DNA of 64,000 nt from positions 1-64,000 of the forward strand of contig JBNKRJ010000134.1 of the NCBI GenBank assembly GCA_050296515.1, written 5' to 3'. Below the pieces are notes generated by a model, which did not search any database, was not told the origin of the DNA, and saw nothing but the letters and a program-made list of their open reading frames with translations. Positions 43,633 through 53,329 of this stretch are shown here, in pieces; position 1 is the first letter of the stretch; every line of letters begins with the position of its first letter. The stretch is from NBLH01 sp050296515. GTDB taxonomy: Bacteria > Bacteroidota > Bacteroidia > Bacteroidales > NBLH01. The position numbers were made by a program, and so were the translations under genes.

Positions 43633-46191
43633 CTATTTCGTTTTTTTTGTAGTTGTAGTCTTTTTTTTAGTTGCTTTAGATGCTGTTTTTTTTGTTTTTG
43701 CAGGTTTTATCTCTATATTAATCAACTCTTTGCACTGATCAAGTGTGAGTTTTTCAGGATCAACATCTTTAGGAATCCTTACATATTTAGTTTTGTATTT
43801 TATACATGGTTTTCCCCAACGATCTCTTATTACAAGGATGTCAGGCTCTTCATCAAAAGATTTGATAAGCTTCTTTGCATCAGCTTCACGTTTTGTTTCT
43901 ACTAATTCAATTGCTCTTTCAAGGGTAATCGAAAGAGGATCATCTGTTTTCTTCAAAGATGTAAACTTTGAATCGTGTCTAACGTATGGCCCAAACCTTC
44001 CTACACCAATTGTCACAGTTTTACCTTCGAACTCACCAATGTTGCGAGGCAATTCAAAAAGTTTTAGGGCTGCCTCAAGATCCAGACTTGAAATGTCTTG
44101 TCCTGGCATTAAGCTCGCATATTTCGGCTTTTCTTTATCTTCCGATTCTCCAATCTGAACCATTGGCCCAAACCGGCCAATCCTTGCAAAAACAGGTTTA
44201 CCCGTTTCAGGATCAATTCCTAGTTTTCTCCCGTCTTTGTTATTTTTTATTAAAAAAACTGCTTCTTCAAGAGTAATGGTTTCAATCAATTGATCTTTAT
44301 TAAGACTTGCAAATACCGGTTGATCCCCATTTTGTGCATCACCAAGCTGTACAATCGGTCCATATTTCCCTATTCGAGCTAAAACAACTTTTCCTGATTC
44401 AGGATCTTTTCCCAAAATTCTTTCACCACTGCCTCTTTCTGATTCTTCAAGTGTAACTGTTACTTTCTCGTGAAAAGGATGATAAAACTTATCGATCATC
44501 TTTGTCCACACTAGTTTACCTTCAGCAATGCTATCAAATTTTTCTTCAACATCAGCAGTGAAATTGTAATCCAGAATATTTTCAAAGTGCTTGATTAAGA
44601 AATCATTAACAACCATACCAATGTCTGTGGGGAAAAGCTTAGACTTCTCCGCTCCGGTTATTTCCTTTTTGTTAGTTTTTGAGACTTTACTATTTGATAA
44701 AGTATAATGCAAATATCCTCTTTCCTTTCCAAGCCTGTCTTCTTTTAGTACATATCCTCTTTTTTGAACAGTTGATATGGTTGGAGCATAAGTTGATGGA
44801 CGGCCAATACCAAGATCTTCAAGTTTTTTCACCAAGCTTGCTTCTGTATACCTGGGAGGGTATTTAGTAAAGCGCTGAACAGCATCAATTTTGTTTAAAT
44901 CTAACTTGGTATTAAGTTTAATTTCAGGTAAAATTACTGTTTTAGCATTACCGTTTTCGTCATCAGTAGATTCAAAATACACTTTTAAAAATCCATCAAA
45001 CTTTATTTGTTCGCCATTGGCCATAAATTTTTTTGAACAAGCCGAGCAATTTATTGATATGGTTGTTTTTTCAATTTCAGCATCAGCCATTTGCGAAGCA
45101 AGTGTGCGTTTCCAAATCAATTCATAAAGTCGTTGCTCCTGATAGCTGCCCTTTGCCATTTTATTTTCCATGTATGTTGGACGAATAGCTTCGTGCGCTT
45201 CTTGTGCGCCTTTTATCTTAGATTTATATTTTCGAAGTTTGAAATATTTATCTCCAAATTCAGTAACCACCTGCTTTTCAATAGAGTTCAACGCTGTGTT
45301 TGAAAGGTTTACTGAATCTGTTCTCATGTAAGTAATTTGCCCTGATTCATACAAACGCTGAGCTATTGTCATGGTTTGAGAAACTGAAAATCCAAGTTTT
45401 CTACTAGCCTCCTGTTGAAGGGTAGATGTTGTAAAGGGCGCTGCAGGAGTTCTCTTTGAAGGTTTCTTTTGAATATCCTCAACAGAAAATGTAGAATTAC
45501 TACAAGCTTTAAGAAATTCTTCAACCTCCTTCTCTGACTTCAATCTATCTTGAAATTCCGCCACTAGCTGAATTTTTTTGCCATCCTTATCTAAAAGATT
45601 AAAAACTGCAGTTATTTTGTATGAAGATTCTGCAACAAAGGCATGAATCTCTCTTTCGCGCTCAACAATTAATCTTACGGCTACAGACTGCACTCTTCCT
45701 GCCGATAATGAAGGCTTTACTTTTTTCCATAATACAGGGGAAAGTTCAAATCCAACAAGACGATCCAACACTCTTCTGGCCTGCTGGGCAGAAACCAGAT
45801 TATCATCTATTGATCTTGGCTTTTTAATTGCATTGGTAATTGCTTCCTTTGTGATTTCATGAAAAACAATGCGCTTGGTTTTACTCTTTTCCAAGCCTAA
45901 TGTTTCGAATAAGTGCCATGCAATTGCTTCTCCTTCACGGTCTTCATCGGAGGCTAACCAAACAAGCTTTGCCTGCTTTGCCAATTTCTTCAGCTCAGTG
46001 ACAATTTTTTTCTTTTCAGGAGTGACCACATAAACTGGTGCATAATTATTTTCGATATTGATACCGAAATCCTTTTTTGTCAAATCCCGGATATGCCCAT
46101 TGCTTGACTTTACAACAAAATCCTTCCCTAAAAACTTTTCTATAGTTTTTGCCTTAGCTGGCGACTCAACAATTACTAAATTATCTTCCAT
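43633..46191 (-). CDS. topA: DNA topoisomerase I
   Basis: This type IA enzyme relaxes negative supercoils through a transient 5'-phosphotyrosine. The 852-residue protein begins with the Toprim domain (NLVIVESPAKAKTIEKFLG; acidic triad in SDEDREGEAI, 81-90) and has the catalytic Tyr288 in QITYMRTDSVNLS. The C-terminus has several topoisomerase C-terminal repeats (DPESGKVVLARIGKYGPIVQ and its copies) instead of classical zinc fingers, and ends in a Lys/Thr-rich tail like other Bacteroidota TopA. It is upstream of the arginase-fold gene on the same strand. Confidence 0.96.
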   Translation of the reverse strand: MEDNLVIVESPAKAKTIEKFLGKDFVVKSSNGHIRDLTKKDFGINIENNYAPVYVVTPEKKKIVTELKKLAKQAKLVWLASDEDREGEAIAWHLFETLGLEKSKTKRIVFHEITKEAITNAIKKPRSIDDNLVSAQQARRVLDRLVGFELSPVLWKKVKPSLSAGRVQSVAVRLIVEREREIHAFVAESSYKITAVFNLLDKDGKKIQLVAEFQDRLKSEKEVEEFLKACSNSTFSVEDIQKKPSKRTPAAPFTTSTLQQEASRKLGFSVSQTMTIAQRLYESGQITYMRTDSVNLSNTALNSIEKQVVTEFGDKYFKLRKYKSKIKGAQEAHEAIRPTYMENKMAKGSYQEQRLYELIWKRTLASQMADAEIEKTTISINCSACSKKFMANGEQIKFDGFLKVYFESTDDENGNAKTVILPEIKLNTKLDLNKIDAVQRFTKYPPRYTEASLVKKLEDLGIGRPSTYAPTISTVQKRGYVLKEDRLGKERGYLHYTLSNSKVSKTNKKEITGAEKSKLFPTDIGMVVNDFLIKHFENILDYNFTADVEEKFDSIAEGKLVWTKMIDKFYHPFHEKVTVTLEESERGSGERILGKDPESGKVVLARIGKYGPIVQLGDAQNGDQPVFASLNKDQLIETITLEEAVFLIKNNKDGRKLGIDPETGKPVFARIGRFGPMVQIGESEDKEKPKYASLMPGQDISSLDLEAALKLFELPRNIGEFEGKTVTIGVGRFGPYVRHDSKFTSLKKTDDPLSITLERAIELVETKREADAKKLIKSFDEEPDILVIRDRWGKPCIKYKTKYVRIPKDVDPEKLTLDQCKELINIEIKPAKTKKTASKATKKKTTTTKKTK

Positions 46192-46560
46192 GATATCAAA
46201 CTCTGGCTTTATCCCAAATGGGTAATTATTAAATAAAATCTGCTCAACAATAAAATAAACTTAGCTACTTTCACTAAACTTACTTTGATAATTTTCAGCT
46301 GTTTATGCTTGTGTTGTTTTACAGAAAATTGCACAAAATAAAGAAAAACACTTACTAAGTTCAAAATTTTTTTGATGTTACAAAAGTATTTATACTCTAA
46401 ATATGGTATAATTTGTTCTGTTTCTTATAACTGAAACCCTGTAAGCACGAGGCCTTAAACTAAAGAATGTATCTCCCAGATAATTAAGTTGATAGTAATT
46501 AAAAAAAGTTAAAGTTCTAATAATAAAAACTCCTCTAAAACCATGTTTTAAATTTATTCT
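46192..46560. other. Divergent spacer between topA and PBP1A
   Basis: No gene is seen. On the minus strand TACTTTTG (46381-46388) matches the -7 consensus and could drive topA with a leader of about 180 bases. The right end holds the PBP1A -7 element. Confidence 0.4.
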
Positions 46561-46568
46561 TATCTTTG
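46561..46568 (+). promoter_or_regulatory. -7-like element of the PBP1A gene
   Basis: TATCTTTG is a full match to the consensus, 30 bases before the ATG at 46598. No clear TTTG is found at -33. Confidence 0.5.
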
Positions 46569-46597
46569 CGGTTAAGTAAACATGACATTTTTTTATC

Positions 46598-48982
46598 ATG
46601 ACAGATATACAAAAAAAGAAAGCAATTAAAACGTTTTGGATTGTTTTTACCATACCAATTCTTTTTATGATTGTTTTATTTACAGTCATTTCAGTTGGTG
46701 GACAAGGCTTGCCCAGAGAGAACTTAAGGTATATGCCGAATTTTAAGGAACTTGAAAATCCTCAAAGTAATCTTGCTTCGCAGGTTTTTTCCTCCGATCA
46801 AGAATTACTTGGTAAATATTATTATGAGGAAAACAGGACTGTCGTAGAGTTTGAAAATTTACCAACACATCTTGTAAATGCATTGGTAGCAACAGAAGAT
46901 GCACGTTTCTATGAACATTCAGGAATTGACGCGATAGGTCTTTTCAGAGTTTTAGTCAAAACTGTAATTTTAGGAGATAAAGGTAGTGGAGGTGGAAGTA
47001 CAATTACACAGCAGTTAGCGAAAAATCTTTTCCCCAGGGATACCCAAAAACGTTCTAAAATTGGAAAAATAGCAGCATTAGCATTTACTAAATTTAAGGA
47101 ATGGGTTATTGCAGTAAAACTGGAGCGCAATTATACAAAAGAAGAAATTTTGGCGATGTATTTTAACACAGTCCCATTTGGGAGTATGACTTATGGTATT
47201 AAAGCAGCGTCGAAAACATTTTTTGGGTGTTCTCCAGATTCATTAACTGTTGAACAAGCAGCTTTGTTAGTTGGCGTAGTTAATGCACCAACGTATTATA
47301 GTCCGGTGAGAAACCCTGAAAATTCATTAAACAGAAGAAATAATGTTGTCCTTGCTCAAATGAAAAAATATGGATATCTGACCGAGCAAGAGTACGACTC
47401 CTTAATTCAAATACCTCTGGAATTAAATTACTCGGTTCAATCCCACTCGCACGGTATTGGAACTTATTTCAGAGAATATCTGAAACAAGTTTTAACAGCA
47501 AAAGAGCCTGTTAGAGAAGATTATGCAAATTACAAATCATATCAGGATGATTCGGTTATGTGGGCAGATCATGCCTGGTACGGGTGGTGCAGGAAAAATA
47601 AAAAGCCAAACGGAGAGACCTTTAATTTATATAATGATGGTTTAAGAATTTATACCACCATTAACTCTCATATGCAAAAATATGCAGAAGAAGCTGTACG
47701 AGAGCATATGGGAGGGTATCTTCAACCATTGTTTAATAAGACAAAAAAAGGAAAAAGCAGGGCTCCATACCACTGGAAACTAACTCAAAGACAGATAAAT
47801 AGGATCTATTATCTGGCAATGAGAAGAAGTGAAAGATATAGAGTACTTAAAAATGAAATGAAGCTGGATTCAGCAGCTATCATCAAGAACTTTGAAACTC
47901 CTACGGACATGACTGTGTTCTCATGGCATGGTGATATTGACACAGTAATGACTCCTATGGATTCTATTCGGTATTACAAGTTCTTTTTGCACTCAGGTTT
48001 AATGTCGATGGAACCACAAACAGGATATGTAAGGGCTTATGTTGGAGATATTAACTACGATCATTTCAAGTTTGACAATGTAATGCAAACAAGACGGCAG
48101 GTAGGATCAACATTTAAACCTATTATTTACACCATGGCCATGATGCCTGGTGGATTTTCGCCGTGTCATAAAGTTCCAAATGTTGAAGTTTCGTTTGACA
48201 TGCCTGACGGAACAGTTTACACGCCCAGATTTTCTTCAAGCAAAAGTGATGGTCAGATGATTACATTGAAACGTGGCCTGGCAGGTTCTTTAAATCAAAT
48301 ATCAGCATGGGTATTAAAGCGTTATGGTCCCAAAATGGCTGTTGATTTGGCCCATAAAATGGGAATACAAAGTGAGATTCCTGAGGTTCCTTCTATTTGT
48401 GTAGGAGCAGCAGAAATCAAGCTTTCTGAAATGGTAAGTGCCTATGGTACGTTTGCGGATCGGGGAGTATGGACAGAACCTATTTTTATTACTCGTATTG
48501 AAGATAAAAATGGAAATATTTTAGCTACATTTAAACCTAAAAAACAAGAAGTTATCAGTGAAGGTACAGCTTACAGAATGATTGACTTAATGAGGGGTGT
48601 AGTAGATGCTGGAACAAGTACTGCAATTAGGCACAAATATAAAATTATGAATCCAGTTGCAGGCAAGACCGGTACAACAAACGACAATTCAGACGGATGG
48701 TTCATTGGTATAGTTCCAAATCTTGTGACTGGCGTGTGGGTTGGTGGTGAAGAAAGAGGTATCCGCTTTGATTATGGAGGTTACGGACAAGGTTCATCAA
48801 TGGCCTTGCCAATTTGGGCTCTTTATATGCAGCGTGTATACAGAGATAAAGCTCTTGAAATAAGTACTGGTAATTTTCCTCTACCTGAATCAATGGATGG
48901 TATTGAAATTGACTGCAGTAGGTACAAAGAGGAAGATGGTGCTACTGAAGTCTATGACAACCCTGATGAAGATATATATTAA
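46598..48982 (+). CDS. Penicillin-binding protein 1A, bifunctional
   Basis: The enzyme polymerises glycan strands and cross-links peptides. The 794-residue protein has one N-terminal membrane helix (about 12-33), a GT51 glycosyltransferase domain with catalytic Glu100 in VATEDARFYEH and GGSTITQQLAKNLF, and a transpeptidase domain with S504-T-F-K507 (RRQVGSTFKPIIY), SLNQIS and K690-T-G. The length and the loop between the domains fit class A PBPs of this phylum. Single gene, convergent with metG across a bidirectional terminator. Confidence 0.96.
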   Translation: MTDIQKKKAIKTFWIVFTIPILFMIVLFTVISVGGQGLPRENLRYMPNFKELENPQSNLASQVFSSDQELLGKYYYEENRTVVEFENLPTHLVNALVATEDARFYEHSGIDAIGLFRVLVKTVILGDKGSGGGSTITQQLAKNLFPRDTQKRSKIGKIAALAFTKFKEWVIAVKLERNYTKEEILAMYFNTVPFGSMTYGIKAASKTFFGCSPDSLTVEQAALLVGVVNAPTYYSPVRNPENSLNRRNNVVLAQMKKYGYLTEQEYDSLIQIPLELNYSVQSHSHGIGTYFREYLKQVLTAKEPVREDYANYKSYQDDSVMWADHAWYGWCRKNKKPNGETFNLYNDGLRIYTTINSHMQKYAEEAVREHMGGYLQPLFNKTKKGKSRAPYHWKLTQRQINRIYYLAMRRSERYRVLKNEMKLDSAAIIKNFETPTDMTVFSWHGDIDTVMTPMDSIRYYKFFLHSGLMSMEPQTGYVRAYVGDINYDHFKFDNVMQTRRQVGSTFKPIIYTMAMMPGGFSPCHKVPNVEVSFDMPDGTVYTPRFSSSKSDGQMITLKRGLAGSLNQISAWVLKRYGPKMAVDLAHKMGIQSEIPEVPSICVGAAEIKLSEMVSAYGTFADRGVWTEPIFITRIEDKNGNILATFKPKKQEVISEGTAYRMIDLMRGVVDAGTSTAIRHKYKIMNPVAGKTGTTNDNSDGWFIGIVPNLVTGVWVGGEERGIRFDYGGYGQGSSMALPIWALYMQRVYRDKALEISTGNFPLPESMDGIEIDCSRYKEEDGATEVYDNPDEDIY

Positions 48983-48985
48983 AAT

Positions 48986-49014
48986 AAAAAAGCTGCATAA
49001 TGCAGCTTTTTTTT
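48986..49014. terminator. Bidirectional terminator between PBP1A and metG
   Basis: AAAAAAGCTGCA and TGCAGCTTTTTT form a 12-bp stem with a three-base loop, followed by more T on the plus side and preceded by A on the left. Confidence 0.9.
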
Positions 49015-49032
49015 ATAGTTTCTATTTAAGTT

Positions 49033-51063
49033 CTACCTTATTCCTGCACCAGGCTCAAATTCATCAACTGGTGAAACAAAACAAAGCTTACCTTCTTGAT
49101 TTTCAGCCATTAAAATCATTCCTTGTGATTCAATTCCTTTAATGTTTCTTGGAGCCAAGTTAAGTAAAATACTTACTTTTTGTCCAACAATATCTTCTGG
49201 TTTGTAAAACTCAGCAATACCCGATACTACCGTTCTTTTATCAACACCAGTATCAACCAAAAGTTTTAATAACTTCTTGGTTTTTACAACCTTTTCAGCC
49301 TCTAAAATCACACCTGTTCGAATATCCATTTTTTGGAAATCGTCAAAAGTTACTTCTGGTTTTACTGGTTCAAATGTTACCTCGCTGGCATTTTCTTTTT
49401 TTGCGTTCAGTAATTTATTTACCTGAAATTCAATCTGCTCATCTTCAATCTTTTCAAATAGCAGAGCAGATTTATTGATTTGATGTCCTGAAACTAATAA
49501 TTCCCTATCACCTAATTTATCCCATCCTAAATGCTCTATATTCAAGAAGTTTCTGATTTTCTCCGTTGAGAAAGGTAAAAATGGCTCTAAAATAATTGTC
49601 AAAGCTGCTGTAATATCTAGAGATATTCCCATGATTGTTTTTACTCGCTCAGAATCTGTTATAATCAGCTTCCAGGGTTCCGTATCTGCCAGGTATTTAT
49701 TGCCAAGACGGGCTAAGTTCATTGCTTCTTTCAACGCTTCCCTGAAACGGTAGTTTTCTATGCTACTTTCAACCTTTTCTTTTAATTCTGGTATTTGTTT
49801 GATAACTTCCTCATCTTCAGCAGTTAGTATTCCTTTTTCAGGAACCTTTCCATGGTAATATTTATTGGTTAAAACCAAGGTTCTGTTTACAAAGTTTCCT
49901 AAAACAGCTACCAACTCATTATTGTTTCTTGCCTGAAAATCTTTCCAGGTAAAATCATTATCTTTTGTTTCAGGAGCATTGGCAGTTAAAACATAACGCA
50001 AAACATCCTGTTTATCCTTAAATTCTTCAAGGTATTCATGCAACCAGACCGCCCAGTTTCTTGAAGTAGATATTTTATCATTCTCCAGGTTCAAAAATTC
50101 ATTAGCCGGTACATTTTCTGGCAAAATGAAAGATCCTTCAGCCTTTAACATTGCCGGAAAAATAATACAATGGAAAACAATATTGTCTTTTCCAATAAAG
50201 TGAACCATTTTGGTATCTTTATCTTTCCAATACTTTTCCCAATCTTGTGTTAGCTCTTTTGTTGCTGATATGTACCCAATTGGAGCATCAAACCAAACAT
50301 ATAAAACTTTGCCTTCGGCATTTTCAACAGGTACAGGTACTCCCCAGTCTAAATCACGACTTACTGCCCGCGGTTGCAATCCCTGGTCAATCCATGATTT
50401 ACATTGACCGTAAACATTACTTTTCCATTCTTTATGGCCTTCCAGAATCCATTCTTTTAGAAATGGTTCGTACTGATCAAGAGGTAAAAACCAATGCTTA
50501 GTCGATTTTAAAACAGGCTCTGCTCCGCTAATAGCAGATTTTGGATTAATTAAATCTGTAGCACTTAACGAAGTTCCACAACTCTCACACTGATCACCAT
50601 AAGCTTTTTCATTTGAGCAATGTGGACAAGTTCCTGTAATATACCTGTCGGCTAAAAATTGTTTTGCTTCAGGATCATAATATTGTTCTGTAGTTTTTTC
50701 AATAAACCCACCTTTATCATGAATTTTTTTAAACATTTCTGAAGCAGTTTCGTAATGAACTTTTGAACTGGTTCTTGAATAGATGTCAAAAGAAATTCCA
50801 AACTCTTCGAATGACTTTTTAATTATATCATTATAATAATCAACAACTTCCTGTGGAGATTTGTTTTCTTTTTTTGCTTTCAAAGTAATTGGTACCCCGT
50901 GTTCATCAGACCCACAAACCCAAACAACATCTTTTCCTCGCATACGCAGATATCTAACGTAAATGTCTGAAGGAATATAAACACCTGCAAGGTGTCCAAT
51001 GTGTACAGGTCCATTTGCATAGGGTAGTGCTGAAGTTACCAGGTATCTTTTGAAATCTTTCAT
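49033..51063 (-). CDS. metG: Methionyl-tRNA synthetase
   Basis: It charges tRNA-Met. The 676-residue protein has the class I HIGH signature in GPVHIGHLAGVYIPSD (about 17-32), a zinc-knuckle region CPHCSNEKAYGDQCESCG (about 145-163), the KMSKS equivalent KISTSRNW (about 340), the anticodon-binding helical domain with WKLIITD, and a C-terminal EMAP/tRNA-binding domain (FDDFQKMDIRTGVILEAEKV, about 570-676). The MetG type with C-terminal tRNA-binding domain is usual here. It is preceded by a divergently placed spacer and the DUF4412-like gene. Confidence 0.96.
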   Translation of the reverse strand: MKDFKRYLVTSALPYANGPVHIGHLAGVYIPSDIYVRYLRMRGKDVVWVCGSDEHGVPITLKAKKENKSPQEVVDYYNDIIKKSFEEFGISFDIYSRTSSKVHYETASEMFKKIHDKGGFIEKTTEQYYDPEAKQFLADRYITGTCPHCSNEKAYGDQCESCGTSLSATDLINPKSAISGAEPVLKSTKHWFLPLDQYEPFLKEWILEGHKEWKSNVYGQCKSWIDQGLQPRAVSRDLDWGVPVPVENAEGKVLYVWFDAPIGYISATKELTQDWEKYWKDKDTKMVHFIGKDNIVFHCIIFPAMLKAEGSFILPENVPANEFLNLENDKISTSRNWAVWLHEYLEEFKDKQDVLRYVLTANAPETKDNDFTWKDFQARNNNELVAVLGNFVNRTLVLTNKYYHGKVPEKGILTAEDEEVIKQIPELKEKVESSIENYRFREALKEAMNLARLGNKYLADTEPWKLIITDSERVKTIMGISLDITAALTIILEPFLPFSTEKIRNFLNIEHLGWDKLGDRELLVSGHQINKSALLFEKIEDEQIEFQVNKLLNAKKENASEVTFEPVKPEVTFDDFQKMDIRTGVILEAEKVVKTKKLLKLLVDTGVDKRTVVSGIAEFYKPEDIVGQKVSILLNLAPRNIKGIESQGMILMAENQEGKLCFVSPVDEFEPGAGIR

Positions 51064-51173
51064 GTTGCTTAAATTGCTATTTTTTAGCTACTTAGTGTAA
51101 AGTAGACTTAATGAATAATATAAAGTGGCCGCAAATTTAATAAATCTGCTATTTCTTTCTGAAAATTAACCAA

Positions 51174-51833
51174 TTAATTTTTCTTGAACATTTTATAATC
51201 GCGGGGAATTTCGAAAAGAGCCGTTGCTAAATTCTTTTTCTCAATTTTTAATACCTCCAAGCTAGCCCGCCATTCTCTTAAAACAGATCGTTCGACTGCA
51301 AGAAGAGGGAAAAAACCATCTGTATCAGGAATATGTAAGTAATAAAGTGAGCTATTTTCATCGCGGTTTAATAGCTTTAAAAAATCTGCAAACGTTACTA
51401 AAAAATCATTACAAACCCAGTAGGCTACTTCTGTATTCTTTTTTTTGTTTCGCACCCTCCATTGATAGCACTTATATCCCTGGATTCGCTTATAATTTTC
51501 AGTTTTATAAATTACGAATTCAGTAGTATCAAAAAAATTGAACTTATTATGCGTTGGCATCTCTACGTAAAGTTTTCTTTTGGGATTTACCGCATAAACA
51601 CTTGGTTCAGAAATATCTACCAACATATAATTGCTCATTTTAAATTGGTTATCAAGCTCTTCTATCCTAAGCTTATTACCTTTAATTTTATAAGCATAAT
51701 AAGTTGTGTCTTTAAGGGTGGATTTTGTAAATACAATTTCTCCTTCAAATTTTTGGGCATTGCATCTAACAGTGTACAACAAACCATAGAGTATTAAACC
51801 AATGAAAAAAAAGTGAAAATATATTCTTTGCAT
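51174..51833 (-). CDS. Secreted protein resembling DUF4412 family
   Basis: The 219-residue product has a signal peptide (about 1-27). The mature part begins QKFEGEIVFTKSTLKDTTYYAYKIKGNKLRIEE, a pattern (tracing a conserved 'minimal repeat' of the DUF4412/GLPGLI-type proteins) common to periplasmic Bacteroidota proteins. It continues with YKRIQGYKCYQWRVRNK and a basic C-terminus. No function is known. It is upstream of metG on the same strand by about 110 bases and divergent from the YraN gene. Confidence 0.75.
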   Translation of the reverse strand: MQRIYFHFFFIGLILYGLLYTVRCNAQKFEGEIVFTKSTLKDTTYYAYKIKGNKLRIEELDNQFKMSNYMLVDISEPSVYAVNPKRKLYVEMPTHNKFNFFDTTEFVIYKTENYKRIQGYKCYQWRVRNKKKNTEVAYWVCNDFLVTFADFLKLLNRDENSSLYYLHIPDTDGFFPLLAVERSVLREWRASLEVLKIEKKNLATALFEIPRDYKMFKKN

Positions 51834-51910
51834 TTGAGTCCAGATTTATTTAACTTTCCTCCTTTTCGAATTATGCTTTATCCCAATTTGAAGTAAAAAT
51901 AGTAAAATAA

Positions 51911-52273
51911 ATGGCTAAACACAATATACTTGGAGAAAAAGGAGAGCAGATTGCCGAACTCTTTTTACTTAGGAATAACTATAAAATTTTAGCAAAAAAC
52001 TGGCGTTACAAAAATTTGGAGGTGGATATAATTGCACAAACTGAGAATTATTTGGTTGCCGTAGAAGTAAAGACTCGTAGTACTGATTTTGTTGAAAATT
52101 TGAATGAAATTATAACAAAAAAGAAGCAACGATTTGTGATAGAAGCAACCAATGCATTTATGGAAAAATCTTATAATGAACTGGAAGCCAGGTTTGATGC
52201 AATTTTTATTATGATCAAAAACGGCAAATACCATTTAAAACATATTCCGGATGCATTTTCAGCAATTGGATAA
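51911..52273 (+). CDS. YraN/UPF0102 family nuclease-like protein
   Basis: The 120-residue protein has the UPF0102 signature: GEKGEQIAELFLLRNNYKIL, then EVDIIAQ (about 37-43) and VAVEVKTR (about 49-56). Together these give the Asp/Glu/Lys residues of the endonuclease-like (restriction-endonuclease) fold. The role is unproven; it is often considered a Holliday-junction or repair-associated nuclease. It is followed after 11 bases by the MmcQ-family gene, so the two are probably co-transcribed. Confidence 0.9.
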   Translation: MAKHNILGEKGEQIAELFLLRNNYKILAKNWRYKNLEVDIIAQTENYLVAVEVKTRSTDFVENLNEIITKKKQRFVIEATNAFMEKSYNELEARFDAIFIMIKNGKYHLKHIPDAFSAIG

Positions 52274-52284
52274 AAAATCAGACT

Positions 52285-52638
52285 ATGAATATTGAAGAAT
52301 TTAGGCATTATTGTTTAATAAAAAAAGGGGTGACCGAGGACTTTCCTTTTGATGAAACAACAATAGTAATGAAAGTGTTAGACAAGATGTTTGCTTTGGG
52401 AAATCTGGATGGACCACTTAGCATTAATTTAAAATGCGATCCTGAAAAAGCCATTGAACTCAGAGAACGTTATCCTGCTGTAAAACCAGGTTACCATATG
52501 AGTAAAAAGCACTGGAACACAGTTGAAATGGATGAGACAATTGATATGAAAACAATACAATCATGGATTGACGATTCCTACAATTTAGTGGTAGAAAAAA
52601 TGACAAAAGCGAAACAGAAAGAATTAAAAGAATTATAG
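52285..52638 (+). CDS. MmcQ/YjbR family DNA-binding-fold protein
   Basis: The 117-residue protein has the YjbR hallmarks: KKGVTEDFPFDETTIVMKVLDKMFAL near the start, INLKCDPEKAIELRE, GYHMSKKHWNTV and a C-terminal WIDDSYNLV helix. The family has a cyto-plasmic alpha/beta fold with a proposed DNA-binding groove, but no function is established. It sits directly after the YraN gene and 45 bases before a peroxiredoxin-like gene on the same strand. Confidence 0.92.
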   Translation: MNIEEFRHYCLIKKGVTEDFPFDETTIVMKVLDKMFALGNLDGPLSINLKCDPEKAIELRERYPAVKPGYHMSKKHWNTVEMDETIDMKTIQSWIDDSYNLVVEKMTKAKQKELKEL

Positions 52639-52683
52639 TTTAAGAAACTTTATTTACTTTTAAATAAACTGAAACAACTAAAA

Positions 52684-53244
52684 ATGAAGCTAAAAGAAGG
52701 CCAATTTGCACCAGATTTTACTGTAACTGATATTTACGGAAGAGAAATAAACTTATCAGAATTCAAAGGAACAAGAATAATCCTTGGATTTTATAGAAAT
52801 GTAAGTTGTCCTTTTTGTAATAGAAGGGTACATCAGATAATGGGAAATAATGTTCGTTTAAAGCAAAAGAACGTACAAATGATATTCTTCTTTGAAAGCT
52901 CAAATCAAAAACTATCTGCAAGTGTTTTTCATAAAGGAATAAGCCCCTGGCCACTTATTGGAGACCCAGAAAAGCAAATTTATAAACTTTACGGAGTTGA
53001 AGAATCTGTTGCAAAAACCTTAAAAACCCCCTTTTATTCAAGTATTTCAATTGCAAAAAAATATACCAAAGACTTTAAACTTCCGGAAGATAAAGACGCC
53101 AGCAAAACACTAATCCCTGCAGACTTTTTTATTGATGAAAATCAAAAAATTGTAAAAGCTCATTATGGCAATCATCTTGACGATCATGTTCCCTTTGATG
53201 AATTAAAAGTATATGCTGGTATTGAAACTCCCTTCTCAAAATAA
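52684..53244 (+). CDS. Peroxiredoxin-like (AhpC/TSA) protein
   Basis: The 186-residue protein has the thioredoxin-fold start EGQFAPDFTVTDIYGREINLSEF and a redox CxxC in NVSCPFCNRRVH (Cys near 41 and 44) at the peroxidatic position of AhpC/TSA proteins. The usual peroxiredoxin TxxC motif is replaced by SCPFC, which places it in the peroxiredoxin-like subgroup. Probably a cytosolic thiol reductase or peroxidase. It is the last of a probable three-gene unit with yraN and the YjbR gene. Confidence 0.88.
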   Translation: MKLKEGQFAPDFTVTDIYGREINLSEFKGTRIILGFYRNVSCPFCNRRVHQIMGNNVRLKQKNVQMIFFFESSNQKLSASVFHKGISPWPLIGDPEKQIYKLYGVEESVAKTLKTPFYSSISIAKKYTKDFKLPEDKDASKTLIPADFFIDENQKIVKAHYGNHLDDHVPFDELKVYAGIETPFSK

Positions 53245-53270
53245 TCGAGTAACTTAAAATAAACAGTAAA

Positions 53271-53278
53271 TAATTTTG
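53271..53278 (+). promoter_or_regulatory. -7-like element of the TonB receptor gene
   Basis: TAATTTTG is a full match to TAnnTTTG, 51 bases before the ATG at 53330. No obvious -33 TTTG. Confidence 0.4.
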
Positions 53279-53329
53279 CGAACATTCTAAACTTAAGTTT
53301 GTTTTTAGGTAAAACCGAAAATAATTAAG